Shown in pieces: positions 16,530-24,618 of a stretch of 33,557 nt of DNA (position 1 is the first letter of the stretch; the number at the start of each line of letters is the position of its first letter). The DNA is from SZAS-3 sp964386785. Its GTDB lineage: Bacteria > Chlamydiota > Chlamydiia > Chlamydiales > JAAKFR01. The translations under genes and the position numbers were made by a program. Location: positions 1 to 33,557 of the forward strand of contig CAYLUD010000012.1 in assembly GCA_964386785.1 (NCBI GenBank), read 5' to 3'. Below the pieces are notes generated by a model, which saw nothing but the letters and a program-made list of their open reading frames with translations, was not told where the DNA came from and searched no databases.

Positions 16530-17747
16530 ATGCATCCACTTTCTATTGAAGATTTAGTCGTGACGGGGAAACGTGTACTGGTACGCGTCGACTTCAACGT
16601 CCCCATGGGAGCGGAGGGCGTGGTGTTGGATGCCTCTCGTATCGAGGCGGCTATCCCTACAATTCGCTATTTGCTCCAGCAAGGTGCCAGTCTCATTCTG
16701 ATGAGCCATTTGGGTAGGCCTAGGGGTGTGGTCAATCCCGAGTGCTCTTTAAAAGTCGTTGTTCCTATATTGAAAAGCATCTTAGATCGGCCGATTCACA
16801 TGGCATCGGATAGCATAGGGAATGACGTAAGGACGTTGGTCGATTCGTTGAAACCTGGAGAGATCTTATTGCTAGAAAATTTACGCTTTCATCGAGCTGA
16901 AGAATATCCTGAAGAGGACCCAGGATTTGCAAAGACGCTAGCCTCGTACGCAGATTTCTATGTCAATGATGCATTTGGGACTGCACATCGTATTCATAGT
17001 TCTACTGTGACGATTACCCAATATTTTCCTGACCGTGCGGCCGCAGGCTATTTGCTACAGAAAGAAATGAAGTTCTTAGGTGACTTGTTAGAAAACCCAG
17101 AAAAGCCCTTTCTGGCTCTATTAGGAGGAGGCAAAGTCTCTACTAAACTAGGAGTATTACGGTCGCTAGTCAATCGGGTGGATGGATTATTGATTGGCGG
17201 TGCGATGGCCTATACATTTCTTAAAGCGAAAGGCATCGAAATTGGGAATTCCCCTTGTGAAGAAGATCTGATTCCTCTTGCAGAAGAGCTGATAGCTCGA
17301 TGTAACGAGCGTGGTATTCCTTTATTATTACCAGTCGATTTTGTGGTGGCCGAATCTGTAAGTAAGCAAGCAGACTACCGCCCTGCAGGCCTTCCCATGG
17401 GGATTCCGAAGGGGTATGAAGGTGTGGATATCGGACCTCAAACTATCGAGTTATTCAAACAGGAGTTACAACGTGGGCATACGATCCTGTGGAATGGTCC
17501 CTTGGGTGTTTTTGAAATTGCACCGTTTGCTAAGGGCACCACAGCAATTGCTGAATCCTTGGGTGCAATGAATAGTGTCAAAATTATTGCAGGAGGCGAT
17601 CTGATTGCAGCTATTCAAGCATCAGATACTGCTGATTTGATGACCCACCTCTCTACGGGTGGAGGGGCTACACTAGAATATATTGAGCACGGCACACTGC
17701 CTGCGATCCAAGCGCTCTCATCCAAGTCAAGCAAGGTAGAGAGCTAA
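16530..17747 (+). CDS. pgk: Phosphoglycerate kinase
   Basis: Transfers phosphate from 1,3-bisphosphoglycerate to ADP in glycolysis. The 405-aa protein has the full family set: GKRVLVRVDFNVPMG, LMSHLGRPRG, LLLENLRFH, YVNDAFGTAHRIHSST, LGGGKVSTKLGVL, LIGGAMAYTFLKAKG, LWNGPLGVFEIAPFA, AGGDLIAAI and HLSTGGGATLEYIEHGTLPAI. The start at ATG 16530 gives the normal N-terminus (MHPLSIEDL). Unusually, AGGAGG is directly in front of the ATG with no spacer, closer than the usual 5-9 nt, so translation may be weak or the SD may serve another function. It is divergent from hemH, and the next gene on the same strand, an outer membrane protein, has its own strong ribosome site. Confidence 0.97.
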   Translation: MHPLSIEDLVVTGKRVLVRVDFNVPMGAEGVVLDASRIEAAIPTIRYLLQQGASLILMSHLGRPRGVVNPECSLKVVVPILKSILDRPIHMASDSIGNDVRTLVDSLKPGEILLLENLRFHRAEEYPEEDPGFAKTLASYADFYVNDAFGTAHRIHSSTVTITQYFPDRAAAGYLLQKEMKFLGDLLENPEKPFLALLGGGKVSTKLGVLRSLVNRVDGLLIGGAMAYTFLKAKGIEIGNSPCEEDLIPLAEELIARCNERGIPLLLPVDFVVAESVSKQADYRPAGLPMGIPKGYEGVDIGPQTIELFKQELQRGHTILWNGPLGVFEIAPFAKGTTAIAESLGAMNSVKIIAGGDLIAAIQASDTADLMTHLSTGGGATLEYIEHGTLPAIQALSSKSSKVES

Positions 17748-17852
17748 TGCAGCAGCCTGAATGATTGCGTAGCGATATGATGGATGTTTGAAAAATAAAA
17801 TTTTTAATAAATCATCACCATGATATTCATAGGGAAATTCTCAGGAGGAAAT

Positions 17853-18686
17853 ATGACAAGATTAAAAATATTAGCAATTGCTGTGCTGTGTGTAGGTTCT
17901 GCACAGGCGTTACCTCTATACAATCCAGTTGTAGCTTCGTTATACGAAGACCCATGCTGTAAACCGGTCTGTGATCCCTGTGGCGGGTGGATGGAACAAT
18001 TATCTTGGGGGGTAGGGTTTGTTTCGTCGATTAGTACGGATCATTCGATGGAGATTGAGGACGGTAGTGACTATGCCCGTGTTCCCACAACGCAATTAAA
18101 TACCTATTTAGGAGAGTTGACTGTAAACTTAAGTCATCGAGTCGAGTTGTTTGGTCAATTAGGGACCTTGAATTTTCGTCAAATCTTACCCAACGCTCCG
18201 ATTGGATTGACGCCCGGTAGATCAGGCCTGAGTTCCGATACAGATTTAGCCTGGGCTTTGGGAGGCCGAGCTACACTAATCGAGTGGGGTTCCTGGGGTT
18301 TTGGAGCAGAGATTGAGTACTTACAGTCACGACCACATATTAAAAATATTAACGACAACTATCCAGATCCGGAACTACAATTGATCTACAGAGAGTGGCA
18401 GATTGGTTTTGGAGTGGCCTATCATGTATGTAAGTGGGACCATTTTGAGTTAGTTCCTTATTTTGGAGCCCGTGTGGGAGGAACGCAAATTGATGCAGAC
18501 CATGCACGTGTAGCAAGCGAGCCCGACGGTACGAATCCCGTGGTGATAGGGAATCAAAAACAAGCGCGCCGTTGGGGTACAGCTGTTGGGATTACTGCAT
18601 TAGCCAATCATAGAAGTTTCCTGAATTTTGAATGGGACTTCCTCAATGATCATAATGCGGTCATTAATTTTAATATCGGTTTCTAG
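17853..18686 (+). CDS. MOMP-like outer membrane protein (predicted beta-barrel porin)
   Basis: A 277-aa secreted protein. The start ATG 17853 is set by a good AGGAGG five bases upstream. It opens with a signal peptide (MTRLKILAIAVLCVGSAQA), then LPLYNPVVASLYEDPCCKPV followed by CDPCGGW. That start resembles the mature N-terminus of chlamydial major outer membrane proteins (LPVGNPAEPSL and GDPCDPC). The rest alternates short polar and hydrophobic stretches typical of beta-strands (ELVPYFGARVGG) and ends in a terminal Phe (INFNIGF), the usual barrel insertion signal. It is shorter than classical MOMP (about 390 aa). The five cysteines within about ten residues could allow disulfide cross-linking of the cell envelope, as known for chlamydiae. 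Porin function is inferred from family likeness. Confidence 0.8.
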   Translation: MTRLKILAIAVLCVGSAQALPLYNPVVASLYEDPCCKPVCDPCGGWMEQLSWGVGFVSSISTDHSMEIEDGSDYARVPTTQLNTYLGELTVNLSHRVELFGQLGTLNFRQILPNAPIGLTPGRSGLSSDTDLAWALGGRATLIEWGSWGFGAEIEYLQSRPHIKNINDNYPDPELQLIYREWQIGFGVAYHVCKWDHFELVPYFGARVGGTQIDADHARVASEPDGTNPVVIGNQKQARRWGTAVGITALANHRSFLNFEWDFLNDHNAVINFNIGF

Positions 18687-18692
18687 TCACAG

Positions 18693-18721
18693 CTCGGCCA
18701 CGTTGATCTAGCGTGGCCGAG
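18693..18721. terminator. Strong GC-rich hairpin after the outer membrane protein gene
   Basis: CTCGGCCACG (18693-18702) and CGTGGCCGAG (18712-18721) form a perfect 10-bp stem with a 9-nt loop, six nucleotides after the stop codon and between two convergent genes. A long U-tract is missing on either strand, so it may be a bidirectional stop, a Rho-assisted end, or an mRNA-stabilising 3' hairpin. Confidence 0.75.
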
Positions 18722-18797
18722 TCTACAATATATCATAGCAAGCTTCTCTAGTTAAGAAGACCAGTACAGTGTGGACTTGCCGAAAGTTCCTTATAAT

Positions 18798-20351
18798 CTA
18801 TACAGAGGTAGATAAAGAGCTGGAGGCGGGCTCTAGGGGAGGAGCTGGTTCTTTTTTGGTGTGAGACAGATTTTTGAACTGCCTACCTAGGGTCAGGACG
18901 TTCCAAATCCATACGGAAATAAGCCCCACGAGTAGTGCTGCTACAATCTGTGCACTAGCTGCAATCGTAGAAAAGATCAGAAGCAAGCTTTGATGCACCA
19001 TCGCCCCCCCGGATTTACCTAGGCGAGAGCCGACACCGTCAATGGCAGCCTTACCTTTGAGCTTGCTTTCTAAACTAAGAGGGATGAATGCCATCTCTTT
19101 TGTGGTGTCATAGAGAGTAAATTTACTAGCTCTTGAGAGACAATTTTGCATGGAGCCAAAGAACACCACGAGAGCAAGTGGTGTCGTACCTAGGTTCATC
19201 AACATAGGGAGCATGGATTTGCCACCGAAGAAAAAGAAAAAGAATCCTGCTGTTGTCACCAATAGCATGAACGGAGTAAAAATCGCACCAGCTGTCCACC
19301 CATACCGACGGATCACCTGACCAGAAACAAAGAGAGAAAGGACAAGCGAAATGATACCAGTAATAGAGGTAATGTTACCCATATATGCGGTATAGGCATT
19401 TGGATCTGGGTACAGTTGACGTACCTGATCTTTCCAGATGACTTCGACTAGGTTAATCACCACATTATACGATACAACAATCATAGCGAGAGAGATGAGG
19501 TACTTGGATCGCCCCAGGTATGCAAAATTTTCACGCATGGACATTTTGATTTTTTCTTTTTGATGGCTATGACCAGCATTTAAGGCCTCTTTACGAAGTA
19601 CGTGGTGCGTAAGATAGCGATAGAGCGCGAGGATAAATAGGCCAGAAATGAGTGTAACGCCAGTCAATAAAAGGACAGTTTGATGCCACTCGTCATGGAG
19701 AAAATGAATGCGGTGGCGTAAATAATCGCTCGTGAGAAAAACGGAGACTTGACCAGAGTTGACTGCTGCTAAATTCAGGCCAATTGAGATAAGTGCATAG
19801 AACCGTTTTGCCTCGCCTAGTCTAGTAATTTCATTTGCAAAACCCCAAAATAGCATCGACAGAATGGCACTACTCCAGAGTTCTGACATGATATAAAAAG
19901 CGCTGAAAGTCCAGTAACGGAACATCGCAATCAATCCTTTAAAGCCTGCGGGGAGGACCGACGCCAGCCAATCTGCTGTAGCGTGAGGATGAAGCGTATT
20001 ACGATAGGGATAGAGTAGAGTTGTGAAGATAATAAAAAAGCCTAAGAAAATGGAGACCATGGCATAAAAAACCTGGTCTCTAGAGAATCGGTTATTCAGT
20101 CGACTGTATACAAAGGTCATGAGAAAGGCGCCAGGAAGAATGCCCCATACTTTGATAAAGGGGATGACCTCAGCTCCAGAAGAAGCAGCGGTAATGAGTA
20201 ATGCATCTTTTACGGTGCGTAGCGTGTTGTAATTGAAACCTATGAAGAAGGCCATCAGAAACAGAGGCAGAAACTTGCGCAACTCAAAAGCTCGTACAGG
20301 CCAAAGGAAAGCCCGCCAGCTAGAAAAAGCGTAGTCATCAGCATGCGACAT
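18798..20351 (-). CDS. npt: Nucleotide translocase of the Npt/Tlc (ADP/ATP carrier) family
   Basis: A polytopic inner membrane carrier (517 aa, about 12 predicted membrane segments) through which obligate intracellular bacteria take up host nucleotides. Family features: FNYNTLRTVKDALLITA with the conserved Lys in the first helices, SSGAEVIPFIKVWGILPGA, a FRYWTFSAFYIMSELWSS segment, FWGFANEITRLGEAKRFYAL, LVEVIWKDQVRQLYPDPNAYTAYMG, and SRASKFTLYDTTKEMAFIPL near the C-terminus. The sequence alone does not tell ATP/ADP exchange (Npt1-like) from proton-driven uptake of several nucleotides (Npt2-like). The position next to pgsA matches npt2 (CT495) in Chlamydia trachomatis. ATG 20351 has GGAG six bases upstream and a sigma-70-type promoter about 75 nt upstream. 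Its C-terminal tail is Pro/Ser-rich. Confidence 0.95.
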   Translation of the reverse strand: MSHADDYAFSSWRAFLWPVRAFELRKFLPLFLMAFFIGFNYNTLRTVKDALLITAASSGAEVIPFIKVWGILPGAFLMTFVYSRLNNRFSRDQVFYAMVSIFLGFFIIFTTLLYPYRNTLHPHATADWLASVLPAGFKGLIAMFRYWTFSAFYIMSELWSSAILSMLFWGFANEITRLGEAKRFYALISIGLNLAAVNSGQVSVFLTSDYLRHRIHFLHDEWHQTVLLLTGVTLISGLFILALYRYLTHHVLRKEALNAGHSHQKEKIKMSMRENFAYLGRSKYLISLAMIVVSYNVVINLVEVIWKDQVRQLYPDPNAYTAYMGNITSITGIISLVLSLFVSGQVIRRYGWTAGAIFTPFMLLVTTAGFFFFFFGGKSMLPMLMNLGTTPLALVVFFGSMQNCLSRASKFTLYDTTKEMAFIPLSLESKLKGKAAIDGVGSRLGKSGGAMVHQSLLLIFSTIAASAQIVAALLVGLISVWIWNVLTLGRQFKNLSHTKKEPAPPLEPASSSLSTSV

Positions 20352-20425
20352 AGCATGCTCCAGTTTGAGAGGAGAGAGATAACAAGGATGCTATAGCTGA
20401 CTCACTCATGGGGATGATGGCTTAT

Positions 20426-20454
20426 ATTATAGAGTGTCTTGAGAAAATCAACAA
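20426..20454 (-). promoter_or_regulatory. Sigma-70-type promoter for the nucleotide translocase
   Basis: On the minus strand TTGTTG (20454-20449) is followed by 17 nt and then TATAAT (20431-20426), a perfect -10 box. It points at npt, with an expected leader of about 65-70 nt. The -35 box matches the consensus at three of six positions. Confidence 0.55.
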
Positions 20455-20510
20455 GCACGAAGCTCTTTATAATTTTTTTTATCACAGCCTGCGTCTTGAA
20501 ACAGGAGATG

Positions 20511-21035
20511 CTATTCCTGGATGTTTCGGAATTTTTTGAATAGAAATAGGTGTCGTATCACGAGTTCCATTAAGGCAAACAAGGCAAGGAATATGAAAAG
20601 AACGAAAATATATCCAGGGAAAATGAACCCCAAAGAGAGTCCTATAAGGAGCAGGAATTGGAGCAGGGTAGTGATTTTCCCCCACCATAATGCTCGATAC
20701 TCACATTTTTTCCAGCTGCCAAAAAACAGGAGAAAAAGGCCAAACCCGCAGAGGGATATGTCCCTAGAGAGCAAGGCTACAAATTCGATCCCCGATAGAG
20801 CATGTTCGACATATAAGACGCTGCCGCAAAACAAGACAAAAAACTTATCCATAATTGGATCAAGAATCGCGCCAAGTTGGGACGTGGTTTTTGACAAACG
20901 AGCTAAGTAGCCATCCAGAACATCGCTAGTCATTGCGAAGAGTATTGCTAACAAACGGATCAAGATATTCTCTTGGAGAAAAGCTAGGGCTAATAGTGCT
21001 CTAGAAAGGGAGAGAATATTAGAAATCGTCAACAT
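20511..21035 (-). CDS. pgsA: CDP-alcohol phosphatidyltransferase (PgsA-like)
   Basis: An integral membrane enzyme of phospholipid synthesis that transfers a phosphatidyl group from CDP-diacylglycerol to an alcohol such as glycerol 3-phosphate. The full catalytic signature is present, D-x2-DG-x2-AR-x8-G-x3-D-x3-D: SDVLDGYLARLSKTTSQL at about residues 37-54, then GAILDPIMDK. Several membrane helices surround it. At 174 aa it is of usual length. The substrate (glycerol phosphate versus others such as serine) cannot be told from this motif; PgsA is favoured because chlamydial pgsA lies beside npt2. It is on the same strand as npt, but npt has its own promoter in between. No clear Shine-Dalgarno sequence precedes ATG 21035. 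Confidence 0.9.
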   Translation of the reverse strand: MLTISNILSLSRALLALAFLQENILIRLLAILFAMTSDVLDGYLARLSKTTSQLGAILDPIMDKFFVLFCGSVLYVEHALSGIEFVALLSRDISLCGFGLFLLFFGSWKKCEYRALWWGKITTLLQFLLLIGLSLGFIFPGYIFVLFIFLALFALMELVIRHLFLFKKFRNIQE

Positions 21036-21225
21036 AGGTCCATTGTATTCATTCAGGGCGGACTTCCTCTGAAATTGGGTGCGATAGGAAATACGTCGCT
21101 CAGTCAGGTTTCGATCAGTGTACTGTTCCTCTGTTCCCTCGTCAACTCTTCTTTGCTACACACTCAAATCTCGATCTATTGCGTTGTTTCGTGGTATTCG
21201 TAGATAAGAGCTATCGATGCCGACT

Positions 21226-23673
21226 TTACAGAGTTTGTCCTTTGGAATCAAAAAGTTGTTTTTTGCCTACTAACAAGTCGTCTCGATAGGTAGCAAGAAG
21301 GCGAGGAGATCCATCTTCATAGTATTTATGAAATTTTCCGTGTTTTAAGTTGTTTTTGTATTCGGCTTCAAAAATCAAGATGCCTTCAGGTGACCATTCC
21401 TGACAGAGACCATCTAATTGATCCTGGTTATAAGAATATACAGAGGCACAAGTTCCATTTTCATAATAGCTCTTAGTAGGTCCCTGACGAATATCTTTAG
21501 CAAAAGAGACCTCTTTATGAAGAGCTCCAGATGGATAGTAGCTCCGTCCTATCCCTGACCTAAGGTCTTGATCAAATTCCATAGTCATGAGCAACTCACC
21601 AGATGGGGTATAGAGAGAAGCCATCCCTTGGCGTAACCCTTTATGATACCAAGTAGAGGAGAGCTGTATTCCCTGAGGGGTATACTCTATCACCTCTCCT
21701 TCCAAACAATCTTGGACGTAATGAGCGGTTAGTTTTTTTACCGCAGGAGATCCGGGTTCAGCAGGATACCATACTGTGTGTGGCCCAACTCGACGGTCCT
21801 GTTCATAGTAAAATTCTATTTGTTCCCCATTCGGAAGCTGTTGGAAGTGGCGGCCGTGGAGAGCCCCATGTTGGTAATGGGATTCTTCAGTAAGGAGCCC
21901 CGATTCATCAAATTGGCATTTTTTACCATGTAGTCGTCCCTCTTCATATTCCACAGAGGCGGCTAAGGTCCCTTGGGGGTGAAAGGATTGTTGGATGCCG
22001 TGGAGTTGCCCATCACGATATTGGCACATGCGATAGAGTGAGCCAATGGATTGACCAGAGTTAGGAGGGTAGTATTCGCAATGTTCTCCGATAGGAAGAC
22101 CCTCATGATAGGTCAACTTTGCTTGTAAAGCTCCATCAGGATACCAGCTGGTTACGATTCCATCTAAGAGGTCTTGATGAAAATAGGCTGAGGCTTGCTG
22201 CATGCCTGTTTCATAAAATTTTTTCTCTTCGCCCTCTCGTTTTCCATTTGCGAAATGGGTAATTTGGTTCACCTTTCCATTAAGGTAGTAGGTAACTAAC
22301 TCTCCCTCTGGATGTCCTTGGTGGAAACTTCCCTTGACCAAGGGCTGCCCAGATAGATCTTGCTCTAGGTATGGGCCTTCTTTTACACCATGATCATAGC
22401 CTATTTTCGTTTTCAACTGGCCAGAAGGGAACCATTCCAACATCTCTCCATGGAGCTGACCGCGCAAAAAGGATTTAGAAATCTTCAATTGACCAGATGG
22501 AAACCACTCCTTCCAGTCTCCTTCCCATTTTTGATCTTGCGCATGAGCATACAGCTTGCGAGCTCCTGATGCAAAAAACTCTTCCTGATCTCCTTCCAGG
22601 GCTCCGTGGGAATAGTGGTACTGACACTCGAGGGCTCCATTTTCATGCCATTGTGAGTAGAGGCCATGAAATTTGTTGTCACGATCAAGAATATATTTTT
22701 TGTATAATGCTTGCGAGGCAAAGTATTCACAAATCGGTTCTTGGAGGCGCCCCACCTCATCATAACAAGCCCGTTTTTGTAATGCTCCATCAGGGTAATA
22801 CAGAGTATGCTCTCCTATTGGCAATCCTTGATGGTACTTGCCTCCCCCACACCGTTGACCATTTTCTAAAAAAAACTGTTCGTCGCCTTCTTTTTTACCT
22901 AGATTATAATTAACCCGATAACGGACTTGTCCTTCCGGATAATATTGGGTGTGGAGCCCAAGAGGAACACCCGATCGAAAGTCTTGTATTTCTATGATGC
23001 GTTCATTGGGTGCATAGCCGAGTACCGCAGGTTCTGCCTGAGACCCATGGAGGAGTCCTTGGTGGTAGTGAGCTACCTTTTTGATACTTCCCCCGTCTTC
23101 TTGACTGTACCACTCTTTGGAAGTGCCACTCAGCAAGCCATGTACGTAGTGCTCTTCAGCAGCTAGAGAGCCATCTTCATGAAATTGATGCCATACTCCT
23201 GTTTTGAGGCCATCAAGGTAGGCTCCCTCTTCGATTTTTTTCCCCTGTTCACTATACCGTAGAGATGGGCCTGAGAGTTGTCCTTCTACGTAATGTTGTT
23301 CTAGAGACAATTCGCCATTTGGGTGGTATTCTTTTTTTTCTTTGACTGGGCGGCCCATTGTATACGCTGCAGAACTCGCAAGAGTACCATTTGGATAGTA
23401 CGTTAATGAAAGGCCATCTTGAGTGGTTTCATTTGCCAGATCAAATTCTCCCGCAACTTGGCCATTTGGGTAGAACTCTATCCGCTTTACAGCTTCTGCA
23501 ATCCCGGAATCATTTTTAGCATAAAACGAGACGACCTTCGGCGTTCCGTTCGGGTAATTTTCTAGTACTGAGGGCAACCAATCTGCTTGCCGTATTTTTA
23601 ATGGCGGCAGCTCTTCCGCAGCATATAAGGTTAGACTAAGGGGAAGCCAGCAATAAATCAAAAATCTGCGCAT
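21226..23673 (-). CDS. Secreted protein built of about 31 MORN-type (YwqK-like) repeats
   Basis: An 815-aa protein. The start ATG 23673 gives a signal peptide (MRRFLIYCWLPLSLTLYA, cleaved near A-AEE); the frame can be extended by 55 residues upstream, but that would bury the signal. The rest is a continuous array of about 31 units of 23-24 residues of the form Y-x-P-x-G-x(6-8)-x-Y-x-x-G-x-x-x-G-x, for example WFPSGQLKISKSFLRGQLHG and YYPSGALHKEVSFAKDIRQG, i.e. the MORN_2 variant. Such arrays fold as elongated beta-hairpin solenoids; in bacteria their partners are mostly unknown. Four units are longer or irregular (units 7, 8, 21 and 25). It is downstream of the export operon on the same strand, but 234 nt away with its own promoter-like sequence. 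Likely periplasmic or surface-exposed. Confidence 0.88.
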   Translation of the reverse strand: MRRFLIYCWLPLSLTLYAAEELPPLKIRQADWLPSVLENYPNGTPKVVSFYAKNDSGIAEAVKRIEFYPNGQVAGEFDLANETTQDGLSLTYYPNGTLASSAAYTMGRPVKEKKEYHPNGELSLEQHYVEGQLSGPSLRYSEQGKKIEEGAYLDGLKTGVWHQFHEDGSLAAEEHYVHGLLSGTSKEWYSQEDGGSIKKVAHYHQGLLHGSQAEPAVLGYAPNERIIEIQDFRSGVPLGLHTQYYPEGQVRYRVNYNLGKKEGDEQFFLENGQRCGGGKYHQGLPIGEHTLYYPDGALQKRACYDEVGRLQEPICEYFASQALYKKYILDRDNKFHGLYSQWHENGALECQYHYSHGALEGDQEEFFASGARKLYAHAQDQKWEGDWKEWFPSGQLKISKSFLRGQLHGEMLEWFPSGQLKTKIGYDHGVKEGPYLEQDLSGQPLVKGSFHQGHPEGELVTYYLNGKVNQITHFANGKREGEEKKFYETGMQQASAYFHQDLLDGIVTSWYPDGALQAKLTYHEGLPIGEHCEYYPPNSGQSIGSLYRMCQYRDGQLHGIQQSFHPQGTLAASVEYEEGRLHGKKCQFDESGLLTEESHYQHGALHGRHFQQLPNGEQIEFYYEQDRRVGPHTVWYPAEPGSPAVKKLTAHYVQDCLEGEVIEYTPQGIQLSSTWYHKGLRQGMASLYTPSGELLMTMEFDQDLRSGIGRSYYPSGALHKEVSFAKDIRQGPTKSYYENGTCASVYSYNQDQLDGLCQEWSPEGILIFEAEYKNNLKHGKFHKYYEDGSPRLLATYRDDLLVGKKQLFDSKGQTL

Positions 23674-23681
23674 GGATCGGG

Positions 23682-23711
23682 ATTCTACCAGATTGTTCGT
23701 TTGTCTGCCAA
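23682..23711 (-). promoter_or_regulatory. Promoter at the start of the MORN-repeat gene
   Basis: On the minus strand TTGGCA (23711-23706), an 18-nt spacer and TAGAAT (23687-23682), with TGG in front of the -10 box (extended -10). Only 8 nt separate the -10 box from the ATG at 23673, so transcripts from here would have almost no leader, in line with the missing Shine-Dalgarno sequence. Confidence 0.5.
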
Positions 23712-23907
23712 TTGTCCGTATCGATCTAGCTATTCTTGAAACACCCTTCTCGATCCACCCATTGACACGTCGTGGTTCGTTGATGTGGTACGGATTTCTA
23801 TTAGCTGCTAGATACTTTGCTGGAGAACCCTGCCCCATCTTGACTGGGGAGAGGCGTATTGAGCCTAGCCATCGAGAAGAGCATGTGCAAAAACAAGATT
23901 GTACAAT

Positions 23908-24618
23908 CTATCCCTTGCGGGAGTCCCCAGACGCTGATTCTGATCCGCCTTCGATGATGTGTCCATCATCTAATCTCAAAATACGATCAGCAAATTCGAA
24001 AATGCGGGCATCATGCGTAACAAGAATTAAGCAACAATTGTACGTATGCGTAATTTCTTGGAATAAAGACATCACGGCCATGCCTGTCTGGTGGTCTAAT
24101 GCGCTGGTTGGTTCATCACACACGATAATCGGTGGGGTGTGGATACATCCTCGACAAATCGCAACGCGTTGCTGTTCCCCACCGGACATGTGTTTAGGAT
24201 ACGCATCCTTGCGTTTTGAAAGGCCTACACGATCTAATAGAACTGAGGCGCGATCAGCAGCTTCCTTCTCATCGATCCCAGCAAGGAGAAGTGGGATCGT
24301 GATATTTTCTAAAGCAGTAAGGGAGGGGACCAATTGTAACGACTGGAAGATGAAGCCAATGTGTGCTCTGCGGAATTCTGTACGTGCGTCTGAGGATAGT
24401 TGGCTCAATTCGACACCTTGAATCCAGCATTCCCCATGATCTTGTCGAAGAATGCCCGAAATAATGGAAAGGAGCGTAGTTTTGCCACAGCCGGAAGGTC
24501 CAACTAACATAAGCAGTTCGCCTAATTTCGCTTCCATGGATACGCCGCGGAGTGCCTGAACGCGAGTATCTGCAGTTCCATAGCTTTTTTCAATTTGTTT
24601 GCACACTACAGCATTCAT
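23908..24618 (-). CDS. ABC transporter ATP-binding protein (DevA/LolD-type)
   Basis: Cytoplasmic ATPase of a FtsX-type exporter, 236 aa. Motifs in order: Walker A GPSGCGKTT, Q-loop GFIFQSLQLVPSLTALENI, signature MSGGEQQRVAICRG, Walker B IIVCDEPTSALD and H-loop LVTHDARI; all catalytic residues are present. This sequence type (LolD/MacB/DevA) energises permeases with few membrane segments. Its ATG overlaps the permease stop as ATGA, and it is the last gene of the four-gene unit hlyD-like, tolC-like, permease, ATPase. The C-terminal tail (GGSESASGDSRKG) is hydrophilic and Ser/Gly-rich. The substrate is unknown; cyanobacterial DevBCA exports heterocyst glycolipids, which is unlikely to be the cargo here. 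Confidence 0.94.
   Translation of the reverse strand: MNAVVCKQIEKSYGTADTRVQALRGVSMEAKLGELLMLVGPSGCGKTTLLSIISGILRQDHGECWIQGVELSQLSSDARTEFRRAHIGFIFQSLQLVPSLTALENITIPLLLAGIDEKEAADRASVLLDRVGLSKRKDAYPKHMSGGEQQRVAICRGCIHTPPIIVCDEPTSALDHQTGMAVMSLFQEITHTYNCCLILVTHDARIFEFADRILRLDDGHIIEGGSESASGDSRKG

Noticed and set aside
23672..24421. 249-residue plus-strand frame opposite the ABC ATPase and the MORN start
   Set aside because: It mirrors the clear ATPase gene, has low-complexity, cysteine/serine-rich composition and no recognisable motif; a shadow frame.
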